Source: Diorhabda sublineata (lineage: Eukaryota > Arthropoda > Insecta > Coleoptera > Chrysomelidae). Taken from it: 64,000 bases of DNA. Both the position numbers and the translations under genes were made by a program. Below are positions 25,545-36,600 of the stretch, piece after piece (positions within the stretch are counted from its first letter, which is position 1; each line of letters starts with the position of its first letter). Below the pieces are notes generated by a model. That model was not told the origin of the DNA and made no database searches. It saw only the letters and a list, made by a program, of their open reading frames with translations. The DNA lies in assembly GCF_026230105.1 (NCBI RefSeq), contig NC_079480.1:22610488-22674487 (forward strand), written 5' to 3'.

Positions 25545-28522
25545 CAGATGATGGAGTGGCCACCTAGGTCACCGGATTTAACACCCCTAGACTTCTTTTT
25601 ATGGGGGTATTTAAAAACAAAAGTTTATGCTACCCAACCACAATCTCTGGATGATTTACGAGAGAGGATAGAAAATGAATGTAGACAATTAAATCCAGCC
25701 GTATTAAGCAATGTCAGAGAGGCATTTCAAAATAGATTATACCATTGTATGGAAGTGAATGGTACTCATTTTGAACACTTATTGTAACTTCATAATAAAT
25801 AGCACAGTTAAAAAGATTAAAGATTTTGAACTGTTGTACAACCCATTTTAGTACAGGCAAATAAGGTGAAAGTAAATAATAAGTAAAATTTGTGCTCTTA
25901 AAAGAAAAATTGTTTATCTCATAAACTAACCACTTTAACCTACAAGTATTATACATTTTTGAAATCAGCTCAAAGAGGAGTATTCAAATTTTACATAAAA
26001 AATATGAAAAGTAATTTAAAAAAATAAAGGGGATGCTGCTAGGGGTGAGGGGGTGGCTTTTCCAGTAAGTTTAAATAAGCCATAATGCTTGCCCCTTCCA
26101 ACATAAATTGACGTGTTTTTGGATTTTTTCTAAATACCAGTATTACAAAAGTTATTAAAGGTGGATACTTTTATCTGAAAAGCACTGTATATATATATAT
26201 ATATATATTTGATTTTTATATCCAACATATTATTTTCCTAAATCTACATAAACTTGAACATTCTAACCTCAATATTGAATTATATCGAAATTTAGATCGT
26301 TAATTTGATGATTCGATTTGAATTACAAGGTTAATTAAATATGTTTACAAATAAATGTATTATTACTTACACAATTGATTTTAATTGTGTACTTGATAAC
26401 TGAAAAATTATTATTTTATGTAACAAATAACTAAAAATAAGAATTGTTGTAAACTGATTTTTATTGATTATAAATTGAAGCTGAATCAATAAAAATCCAA
26501 TCAATTTGATTGTTATCGTAAAAGTACAGACAAACTTTTTATATTCCTTCCTTTCCTCCTAACACGTAAAAGCTTTTCGAAAACATTGACGTTTATAGCG
26601 ATATGAGTGATCAAAATGTAAAACTGAACGAAGCTATAGGGTTATAACCATACAATAAGATCCTTTTTATACAGTAATATATCAGTTTTTTAACGTTTAT
26701 CAATTTCCTGTGTACGGTTATCTATTATTAAATATCTAAATAAATCTAAATTTAAATTTTTAATCAGCTGATCTACCTGATCCAGAATCGTAGTTCGGGA
26801 ATAAGGTAACGATGATCACTTAATATTAAAAAGAGATAGTAACAAACAACATCAAGTTCTATTCTTTTCAATTCTGTGACAGTTACCATATTTAAAAATG
26901 TCGATAATCATTTCCAGTTATTTAGTAATTTTTAAAGTGTTTTGTCAATTGTATTCATATATATTTTATTAAATAGTTTTTTTTCGAAATCCTCTAATTA
27001 TTTTTTTTTTATTTTACGGTAGTAACTTCTTATTTATATTTAAAACAACATACGTGCAACGGAAATATTGTATATAGCTGTGCAACGGAAATATTGTATA
27101 TAGCGGAAATATTGTATATACCGTAAAAAATCTCACAATATTTTAATTCGTTTTATGAAATTTAACGAAAAAATATGCTTATTAATGGAAAAAAGATAGT
27201 TATAGACTATATTTTTTTTATAAATAAAACATAAAATAATCATCAGAGAACATACAAGAGAAAGTAGCAATAACCATTTTTTTTCGACGATTTATTTTTG
27301 ATTCATTCTGTGTTTAATATGTGTGTTTCTAAAGTACAAGTTAATAATTGTTTATAGTGAGATAACCCTTAAAAAATTTCTGTTTTGCCTGATAATTTTG
27401 TAATGAAACACGATTTCCACAAGGTACAGAGAAAAATTTCCATTTGATAATTTGAACAAATAAAAAATTAACATCATAATCTTGATTTAACGAGTAAATA
27501 TTATTTATTTAAACAAATTTGATTATTTTTTAGCTTTGTTGATATAAATTTCTGTTAAAGATTAAATAAAATAACTATTAATTAATTTTTTTTACAATTA
27601 TATACCTGAAATTAACAATTATTTTTGAATTTTTGTATTAAAAACTTGTTAATAGACTAAAAAAAATTAATCTTACCAGTATTTCTGCTCGCAAATACAC
27701 ACAAAAATCCTGGTAGTTCGGGGATTTCAACCGAAGATATAACCACAGTTTCAACACCTTTAGAATGTAAAATTGTAACAGCTTCCCAAATATCTTGTTT
27801 ATTATTTATCTTAACATCAGTTAATAATTGCAATTCAAATAAATTTGGTGTTATAATATTAGCTAATTTCACTACAGAGTCCCTATAAATAGGAACCAAT
27901 TCTTTTGGTACATATAAACGACCATTATCCCCCATAACTGGGTCACAAACTTAAAAAAAAACAACTTATTAAACAATATTTGTTATTTAGAAATTCCCCA
28001 TAAACCTTACCGTATATTAAATTAGGATTCTTTTTTCTCAAATTTTCTACAACGTTAAGAATCTGGTGTAAAAAAGATTTAGATCCGATGTAACCCGTTA
28101 GTAAATGAGTGTAAACATCTAAATCATTAGCATTCAAACCATCAATTAAATCTGATAAATCGTTTTCTGTTAAAATTTGTCCTTTAAACATTTTATATCC
28201 TGTATGATTCGAAAATTGTACAGAATTTATAAAATCCACCTCTATTCCCAACAACTGGAATAAAGAATAATATTTTTATCACGACTAGCCATTAAATAGT
28301 TTTATCACGAGCGTAATTAATCTAATTAACATCCTTGAGAACTGATCAACCGTAAATTGTTATAACTAAACTATAGAAAAATATGGAATCTACTAGTTCT
28401 TCGTGTAAAAAAAGATATAAAACATATCATACTTGCATGGGGAATACGGCACTTTTATTTCCAACATATCCCGAAACCACATGACTTTGAATGGAAAGAA
28501 CTCTGGCAGTTTCTTGGGACAT
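24331..28522 (-). CDS. PDXK: Pyridoxal kinase
   Basis: Five minus-strand exons: 28522-28433, 28254-28011, 27949-27677, 25416-25228 and 24431-24331 (stop 24331-24333). The CDS is 897 nt, 298 aa; human PDXK is 312 aa. ATP-dependent phosphorylation of pyridoxal, pyridoxine and pyridoxamine in the B6 salvage pathway, cytosolic, ribokinase superfamily. Seen: the N-terminal RVLSIQSHVVSGYVGN substrate block, SVQFSNHTGY, LTGYIGSKSFL, VCDPVMGDNGRLYVP, ITPNLFELQLL, and the catalytic anion-hole loop FTGSGDLFAA (GTGD in most orthologues, here GSGD, conservative). All blocks are in the family order. Intron 3 contains a transposase fragment; intron 4 is a tandem repeat. Confidence 0.96.
24525..25200. repeat. 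Tandem repeat in PDXK intron 4, about seven copies
   Basis: A unit of roughly 80-120 bp contains TCTCTATAATTGACAAAAAT, then a variable AAACTAGTGGAAG segment, GTTTCTATGTA, AATTAAAGTTTTACACA and a tail with TCAACTA. Copies start near 24542, 24622, 24732, 24857, 24980, 25061 and 25171. Noncoding. Confidence 0.8.
25490..25540. repeat. (TA)n microsatellite at 5' edge of transposase fragment
   Basis: About 51 bases of TA dinucleotide in PDXK intron 3, directly abutting the transposase fragment. A shorter (TA)n at 26189-26208 closes the other side. Confidence 0.95.
25541..26188 (+). pseudogene. Truncated Tc1/mariner-superfamily transposase, C-terminal part
   Basis: The frame 25548-25787 (79 aa) begins with WPPRSPDLTPLDFFLWGYLK, the segment that carries and follows the last catalytic acidic residue region of mariner-like DDE transposases. 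It continues to the family C terminus ending near GTHFEHLL. HTH domains and the first two catalytic Asp residues are missing, so it is dead. 3' flanking sequence (25790-26188) probably belongs to the same element. It lies in PDXK intron 3, antisense to PDXK, between two (TA)n tracts. Confidence 0.8.
26210..27676. other. Remainder of PDXK intron 3
   Basis: AT-rich. It contains a small tandem repeat at about 27055-27122 in which GTGCAACGGAAATATTGTAT or its shorter form AGCGGAAATATTGTATATA occurs three times. Otherwise nothing recognised. Confidence 0.55.
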
Positions 28523-29162
28523 TATGAAATTACTCAATCTACTAGCTCTTTTTACTACGAACTGAACAATTCCTCGACCTGTAATCCATTTATAAAGTCA
28601 TTATTTGTTTACATTATCTATTTTGATAGCAAACGCATTGCTATATATCTATGGAACACTAAAATCAAAACAGCACCTGACATATTGAGGAGAGATGTCA
28701 AATATCTTCTTCGTTTCTTCGTGCTCGATTATTGTGATTTTAGACTGTATCAAAATAAATAAACAGCCTACTCTGTTTTTTCTTACGACGGATATTTCTA
28801 TGAATTAAAAACACTGAAAATAAAGTACAGAATTTCGGATTTTTCACTGACTTTTCTTAAAGAGTTAATAGAAATTCGAAAAAAAATACCTCTACAATTT
28901 TATAGTTTCGGTTGGTACTTATGTGACGTAACGTACTGTCAGCTGTCAGTTTTTGTCGTTATTTAGTGTGAAGCTTTGTACATCCGTATTTTAGTGTATT
29001 TTATTTTAAACGGATTGTAATAAATACAATAATTGATAATCTCGACGCTGTTTATTTATTATTAACGCATGGTGAACGTTGTATACTCTTTTTTATGAAG
29101 TAATCGAAATATTTCATTGGGCTTTTTTGACAGCGGGTGTAGATTGAACATCAGTCATTCAG
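28523..29162. promoter_or_regulatory. Divergent promoter region PDXK / BUBR1 with probable noncoding BUBR1 leader exon
   Basis: The start codons of PDXK (-, 28522) and BUBR1 (+, 30610) point away from each other. An acceptor-like CATCTTTCAG ends at 30590, only 19 bases before the BUBR1 ATG, implying an upstream noncoding exon. A good donor (CATTCAG then GTATGATT) sits at 29162/29163. The leader exon probably lies in about 28930-29162. Inference from splice motifs. Confidence 0.45.
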
Positions 29163-29629
29163 GTATGATTTTATTCATTAGTCAAATACTATGAAAATTG
29201 AGAACTAATAAATCATAAATAAAATTAACGATATTTTCAATGACTGTTATCAATTTTTTATGTTAAAATTCGTTGACTCTAAACAGAAACGCTTGTTATT
29301 AAAATTAACTTTCTAAAAATGAAATTAAATACAAACAATGTTATTTCTCTTGATGTAAATCGTTTTACTAAAAGTTTGTAATTTTCAAGTTAATATCAAT
29401 CGATAATTTTATTGAATGAAGTTTTCATTATTTATACCCTAATAATAAAATTAATTCCTAGAAATTTCTATATGTTTTTCTGGATAAATCGTTTTGATTT
29501 AGATCTCTCTCAATAGAAAATTAGTTATAAAATACAATTCAAAGTTGACGTTTCCAATTATTTCAATAAATATATCAGTATAAGTCTTAAATATTCACAA
29601 AACTAAAACCCAAAAACAAAATATTATAT

Positions 29630-29860
29630 ATCAAGTATCTTTTAATGATTGTGATGATGTTTACATAGGACAGACATCTCAGTATTTAGAAAATAGATTA
29701 AAAAGTCATCAATACAATAAAAAAAAAACATTCAGTTATAAAAATTTATGAAATGGAATCAAATACAGAAGGAAACAGAATTTTTAGAAATATTTCATAT
29801 ACAAAGGAAGAAGACGCTATGTATAATTGAATTGATAATTGCCACATATTTATGAAATGT
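29630..29860 (+). pseudogene. Penelope-like retroelement GIY-YIG endonuclease fragment
   Basis: On the plus strand, 29631-29720 reads CDDVYIGQTSQYLENRLKSH, matching the Penelope-type GIY-YIG module (VYIGQT core, followed by an Arg in a LxxRLxxH helix). About 30 residues later, after a frameshift, comes a segment ending YTKEEDAMYN, comparable to the family's conserved Glu-rich end. No reverse transcriptase is seen nearby. Dead fragment in the inferred 5' UTR intron of BUBR1. Confidence 0.7.
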
Positions 29861-30206
29861 TAAACTAAGAAAAAATTATTTTTAGTAATTAAAACAGGTT
29901 TTTATTTTGAAACTCGTATCGTAGATGAAAATACTGATTTTGAAATAAGTTGAAACGTCAATTTTTCTATAAATTTTTAGGTTAAAATTGTAAATTTAAT
30001 AAAAATTAATTTTGGTTTTGACTTTTATTGCTTTATAATATTTCTATTCAAACTCCACAAGTAGAAAGCTATTATGCGACCATGTGTACCTGGATCTTAT
30101 AAACTTTTTTTTTGTGTGAAATTGCTTCAGATCTTGCGTGTTTTATGATGAAGCTTTTGAAAAAAGTTTCTGTTAGATTGAGACCACATTATTTTGAGTT
30201 TAAACT

Positions 30207-30476
30207 CTAGCTCTGGAACTTTTTCAAACCAAATATTAGAAGATTCTGATTAACCTTTTTTTTATTCCTACCGACGTCCTTTGAGAAGCCAATCAGGTGC
30301 TTTAGATTGAACCTTTTGATGTCATTAGGCTTCCCCAAGTGTTTGAACCACGCTCGTGTGAGAGCTAGGCACTCTGGATCATTCATGATGCACCAGCAAC
30401 ACCCCGGATCATTTGTGATGCCCAAGGTATGGAGATGACGTCTTAGATGGTTGTATCCAGTTAAAAATCGGTTCAC
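30207..30476 (-). pseudogene. Non-LTR retrotransposon RNase H C-terminal fragment
   Basis: The 89-residue minus-strand frame contains FLTGYNHLRRHLHTLGI, then a Cys-rich CCWC....ECLALTRAWF, the typical C-terminal tail after RNase H in Jockey/R1-like elements (LTGHxxLRxHLxxLG ... C..C). The catalytic part of RNase H is absent. It lies in the 5' UTR intron of BUBR1. Confidence 0.7.
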
Positions 30477-30609
30477 TAGTCGGATTTAGCGTCTATTTAA
30501 TTAGAGTAGTTATTTGAAGAAGCACAAGGTTCATCTATGTGTCCCTTTGTTTGTCTCATGTCAGATATTTCCATCTTTTGCATCTTTCAGGTAAATAAGA
30601 GTTCGACTG

Positions 30610-33600
30610 ATGGATTTTGAATTTAGCAAAGAAAATATTTTACCCCTACCTGGAGGCAGGAATGTTCATCAACTTGGAATCGCCCTTCAGGCTCAAACGA
30701 ATAGGGAATGTCAAATGGAACTCGCACAACAAAAACAGTGAGACATATAAACAAAAGCGATAAATTTATGAGTTGTTACTATGCTTTTAATTTTAGACAA
30801 TGGGAAGAATTGATTAGGACATACAGCGGAGACGATCCTTTAGAAAATTATTACAAATATATATCATGGATCGAACAAACTTATCCTAAACACGGCCACG
30901 AAGGGAATTTGATTCCTTTACTTGAACATTGTTTAAATAAATTCGAAAGCGACAGAAGATACATAAATGATAGAAGGTTTTGCAAATTATGGATTAAGTA
31001 TGTAAGTATTTCAGATCATAGAAAAAACCAGGCAAAGAAAAAAAGTCTAATAATAGAATTACTCCAAGTGTCTCTTATTTATGTCTATCCCCTCAAACCC
31101 CATTAACATATCATCCCAATTACTTAGTTTAATCTTACATTAATGTTACTCTAAACATAAACATCCTCATCTTCTGATTTTATGATTATTTATAGTTTTT
31201 AATGTATACAATAAGATTTAGCAGTTTGTACACTGATACTGGGTTCTTAATAGTTTGATATTTGTCGAACTTGTCAATTTATTGAAAACAACTTCGTTGG
31301 AACTTACCTACCCCATTGACGATCCAGTGAAACTTTCAATCAATTTGCTTCAAACTATTATTGCGCCAAGTTATATAAAAACGTCCATGAGGACTTTCAA
31401 TCATCTGGCTTCAAACTATCATTGAGCCAATTTTCAGAAAAATTGGCTAAAACCATTTCCCTTCTTCCCAGAGTACCTTCGGACACTTCAGTGTTAGTTT
31501 TGAGAGGGATGAGGAGGTTTTGGGATTTCGAGTCTATGAGGACTTTCAATCATCTGGCTTCAAACTATCATTGAGTCAATTTTCAGAAAAATTGGGTTAG
31601 CTTTGGGAAAGTTGGGGAGGTTTTGGGGATTCAAGCTAATGAAGACTTCTTATCACCAACTACAATTGTGAAAAGTGTCAGAAAAATTGGTTAAAATCAA
31701 TTACTTTCCTCCCTGGGTACCTTAGGGGACTTTAGGGTTAGTTTTGAGATTTTGGGGCTTCGAGCTAATTTTGATGGGGATGAGTCCAGAGACTTGATTG
31801 ACACCATTATTGCACCAAGTTCCAGAAAATCCACCCTAAATCCTTCCCATTATGGTATTTCGAGCTCTTAAGAGATAGTTTTGATAGGGATGAGTCCAGA
31901 GACTTCATTGACACCATTATTGCACCAAGTTCCAGAAAATCCACCCTAAATCCTTCCCCTTATGGTACTTCGAGCTCTTAAGAGATAGTTTTGATAGGGA
32001 TGAGTCCAGAGACTTGAGTGATACCATTATTGAGCCAAGTTCCAGAAGATCCACCCTAAATCCTTCCCATTATGGTACTTCGAGCTCATAAGATGTAGTT
32101 TTGATAGGGATGAGTCCAGAGACTTGATTGACTCCATTATTGAGCCAAGTTCCAGAAAATCCACCCTAAATCCTTCCCATTATGGTACCTCGAGCTCTTA
32201 AGAGCTAGTTTTGGGGTGGTCGAGGCGGTTTTGGGTGTCTGCCAACCTCATATTTTTATTTTATAGTTTGACTCTCAACCGAATCCATTGGAATTTTATC
32301 ACATGTTAAAAGCAAAAGGTCTATGTACGGGTTGCGCGGATTTTTACAAAGCGATGGCGTATTACCACGAAGCTGCCGGTGATTTTCAAGCGGCGAACAA
32401 CGTATTCGAAGAAGGGAAAAGAAATTTAGCGCAACCATACGAAGAATTAGAGAACGCGCATCAAAATTTAATCGTGGCAGCCGGTCAACACGTAAATATT
32501 CAAACCTCCGGTTATAATAGATCTTCGATATTTTCCGTATTTTTCTAGGTAATATTTGGTCCGAATCAAAGTAATCTCATAGAAAAACGTCAGGCCCTTA
32601 CAGCGTTACATACTTACCGACCGGGGCGAGTAGGTAGCGTACGAGTACCTAGTTCTAACCCAATGGTAACTTTCCCGTCGAATAGTTCGATTTCTTCGAG
32701 AAGCAACGCCGTAGTACACATACACGAAGACAGGGCCGGAGAAGAAGCCTCCGCGGTCGTAGAAGCACCACCTGTTAGTATTATAGCCGCGGTTAAACGG
32801 CAGGAAATGCCTAAGGAGAATACCCTAAAAGCGGGACCTTGGACGAATATAGTTCCAGTTAAAAAGAGAGTCATAGGGAGCGGTAGTAGCGGTAATTTAG
32901 CCACCGGTTTTACAGGTATCTACCATACCGTTCGATCGATAAACAATCGATTTTTTTTTAATTTTTCCAGTACACGAAGACATCGATATGCCGAGGGAGA
33001 TAATTTTCCCGAAAGTTACCTTGGAAGATTATTCCGATTGGGTGGTGAACGTCTATTACCCCGAACCCCCGAATCCGAACGCCATCCCCATGTATCCCAA
33101 ACATAGAGTTTACGGCGAACCGAATACCGAATACAGTTTGGAGGAATTGAGGAGTTCGAGGTATATTCGGAAAACTCCGGAAGTTTATGAACCCATAGTA
33201 ACCGACGATCCAGAAGTGGAGTTCGTCGAAGAAATTCCACCGTCGGTAAGTTACCACCATCAGTCGAATCGACCAATTTATTATTTATCCCCAAATTTTA
33301 GCGCCAACAAAACGAAGAACTTCCCCAAATACAAAAACAAGAGATTCTAGTTAATAATTCACCCCAAAGTTTTCATCAATTAGCCAACTCTCCGCAAAAT
33401 TTCACGAGAAATTCTTTCCAAAAAGACCCCCAAATGAGAAATAGTATCTCCAACGGTACTATGCAGTGTTCTCAATTCATGGGAAACGCGCAATCCCCCA
33501 TGAGGAATGTACAAACGCCTACTGGTGGTACGCATTCACCTATGGGGATGTTTCAATCGCCTAGGGGTGTACAACAGTCCCCTGGTCCGAATAGTCCGTA

Positions 33601-36600
33601 CTCGCTTTGGCCTTCCACCGGTTTCAACGTCTGGCAATCGCCGCAACAAAAACCTGCTGCCCCGTTTGGAATTTTCGAACAATCCTTGGAGGAAAATCAA
33701 CCCAGAGGTAAATGTGGATTTCAACATACCGTAGTATATGGTTGTAATGGTTTCGTTTCAGGTAGTGCCATGAAAACTGCTTTTAAAGTACTAAACGCCG
33801 ATGATTTGGCCGAAACGGGCTCGAGGGGTGGTATGGACGTTGCGGCGCAAGCTACGGATAGTGCTAAACCCATGCCTCAATTCAGCGATAACAGTTCTTC
33901 TTCTACCGAAGACAATTTCGACGATTGCAGGGGGCAAATAGAAGACGATTACGTCAATACGGACGTTTTTAATTTTAATCTCACAGCTATGAAAGTCAGT
34001 ACCCCTCAGAAGGGTAACAGGGAAAATAACGCCCTTAGTACGATTTTAGAAGAGTCCAAAGTCAGTTACGGGTAAGTAATTTATTTTAAATAACAAATTT
34101 TTTAATTACTAGTGGATTAATTTTCGATTTACATCTCAAATATTGTCTTTAGCACAATTTCTGATACTTTTGGTTAAATTTTTGACATATTTTTTTAATC
34201 AATCTGTCAATTTCCTGATTTGAACTGTTTTGAACTGAAAAAACCTCTTCAAGCAATTATGCCTCTATTTGACTATTAAATTACGAGGAGTGATCTAAAA
34301 TATAACTAGATACCATGTATAACGAAGGGTACATTTGAACTACTGCGATCATAGTATTACTGAATCTACTAAGTTTACACTTTTTCGTACGAGGTTAAAC
34401 CAGATCTATATTATACATATTAATACTTAATCTAGAGGGTATAAATTGGAACTATACAGTGTGGACTATACAAAACAAATTAACATTTTTCTACATTCAC
34501 ATACTTTTTAGTGTTTCGAAGCCAATTTGATCTAGAATATTCTATAATTAGATGAAGGATAAGTTTTATGAGAGAAATAAAACCTCTTTTAACAATAATT
34601 ACAACTGGAAGGACTTGGAAACTATGCTTAACTAATTTCCATTGTGAAATGGTTGATTCACTTGTCAATTTGTCATTCTGGTGTTTTGTATAACCAATTT
34701 AAATTTCTATTTCTCCCTATTTCAGGCTTTTCTTCTTCTTTTTTCATTTTTCACTCCATTTGAGTCTTAAATTACGAGGGGTGATCAATAAATACTCCTC
34801 TTTGACACCTATGACACGTTGTACATTTGAACTACTGCGAAGGTCTTATCGAATATCAATATACCACAAATACAGTTAGAATAGTCTTTAGAACATTTCC
34901 AGACTTTTCAAGAACTATGTAATGATATCAAATAAAATTTCAAGGGAAAGAAGAATAACCCAACCAATTTAAAACTTATAAAACTCCATTATTTAATATT
35001 AATATTGAATATAATGCTCAGTTTATCGAATACTTAGTCAGGTAAAACGAAATTTAAGTATACATAACCTCCAAAGTATAATATCATACTTTAAATGTAC
35101 TTACCAATTGAAAAACCGGTTATCTTCTGAACACAATTTTTGTTTCCCTATAACTTTCACTCAACATTCACAAAAAACTTTAAAAATTCAAATACAATAG
35201 GGATAAACGACGCCACAAAAAAATGTTCTACCAAACTCCATTAACCTCTAGCATTCCGTGACAAATTAACTTCAAAGATGGTTTACGTTAAGAAATGTTA
35301 ATATTTTATTATGACACACTGTCAAATACACGTAATGGCGATTTTTATCACTAAAACGTAAAAAATTCACAACCAGACACATAAATATAAACATAAACAC
35401 GTCCTAACCTCATTTAACTATTTGTCACATGCAATTGAATCACAATACGCATAATAGCATCGAAAACCATCACTTTATTGTTGAATATGTCGGTAGCAGC
35501 AACTCATATTATGACGTCACACTTTATCTGTCATAATATCATGGAACGCCGTCACTTATTGTTGAATAAATTAGTTGTACCAACTTGTTTTATGACGTCA
35601 CACTTTATCTGTCATAATATCATGGAACGCCGTCACTTATTGTTGAATAAATTAGTTGTACCAACTTGTTTTATGACGTCACACTTTATCTGTCATAATA
35701 TCATGGAACTCGGTCACTTATTGTTGAATAAATCAGTTCTACCAACTCATTTTATGACGTCACATTTTAAAGTTGTATATATCTGTCATAATATTGTTCG
35801 TTTAATTAAAGTAATTTGTTATCGGCCCAGTGTTGTAAATACCATTTTCGTGTATAACACCACCCATTACAGCCCCTATTTATAGGGTTTATCGATATTA
35901 CTGTCCCCAAAAATATATATTTTCAATTTGTTTCGATTATTATTAAAATCGGGTGAAACCTAACCTCACTATTTTCCAGTTCTTCGTCTAGTTCCGGTTC
36001 GAATGCGAAATCGGTGCATCTAAACAAAACGAACAAGATGAGCACCATTTCCGAGGAACACAACAGTTATTTAGCCCAAAATTTAATGGCCAATGCCGCT
36101 CTGAGATCTAGTCTATTGGCGGACTATATGGACGTGGCGCCGGCGCATCAATCCGTAATAATCGACGACGAAGAAGAAGAAAAGGAAGCGATAGAACCGA
36201 ACGATATAGACGCCCATGCGCATAACAGAACCCTCCCGGCGCCGGCTAGTGTACATCCTTTGGATTACGTTCCTTCTGATCCGTTCAAGAGCGGTCTGAT
36301 CAATAAATTATTGGAGAGGGTGGCTTTTCCTGGGCCGCACGTTTACGGTTACAGACAGATACAGTGTATCCCGAGGCTCGGGGTTAAAAAGGAACCGGTG
36401 GTTATAGGTGGGAACTTCCGATCGAATTTTTTACTTAATAATGATTTTATTTTTCAATTTATAGGTCATGAAAAATATATAGTGGAAAAACAGTTGGGAA
36501 AAGGTACTTTCGGTACGGTTTATAAAGCCCTGGATTTGGGTAATTGTAAAACGGTTGCGATGAAATATCAGAAACCGGCCAATAAATGGGAATTTTACAT

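Noticed and set aside
32614..33294. Minus-strand frames of 92-100 codons opposite BUBR1
   Set aside because: Antisense shadows of BUBR1 exons 4-5, where the plus strand carries the second KEN box and conserved blocks.
35478..35885. 135-codon plus-strand frame with repeated HFICHNIME motif
   Set aside because: It lies wholly in the 81-bp minisatellite, stays open because 81 is divisible by three, and sits inside a BUBR1 intron.
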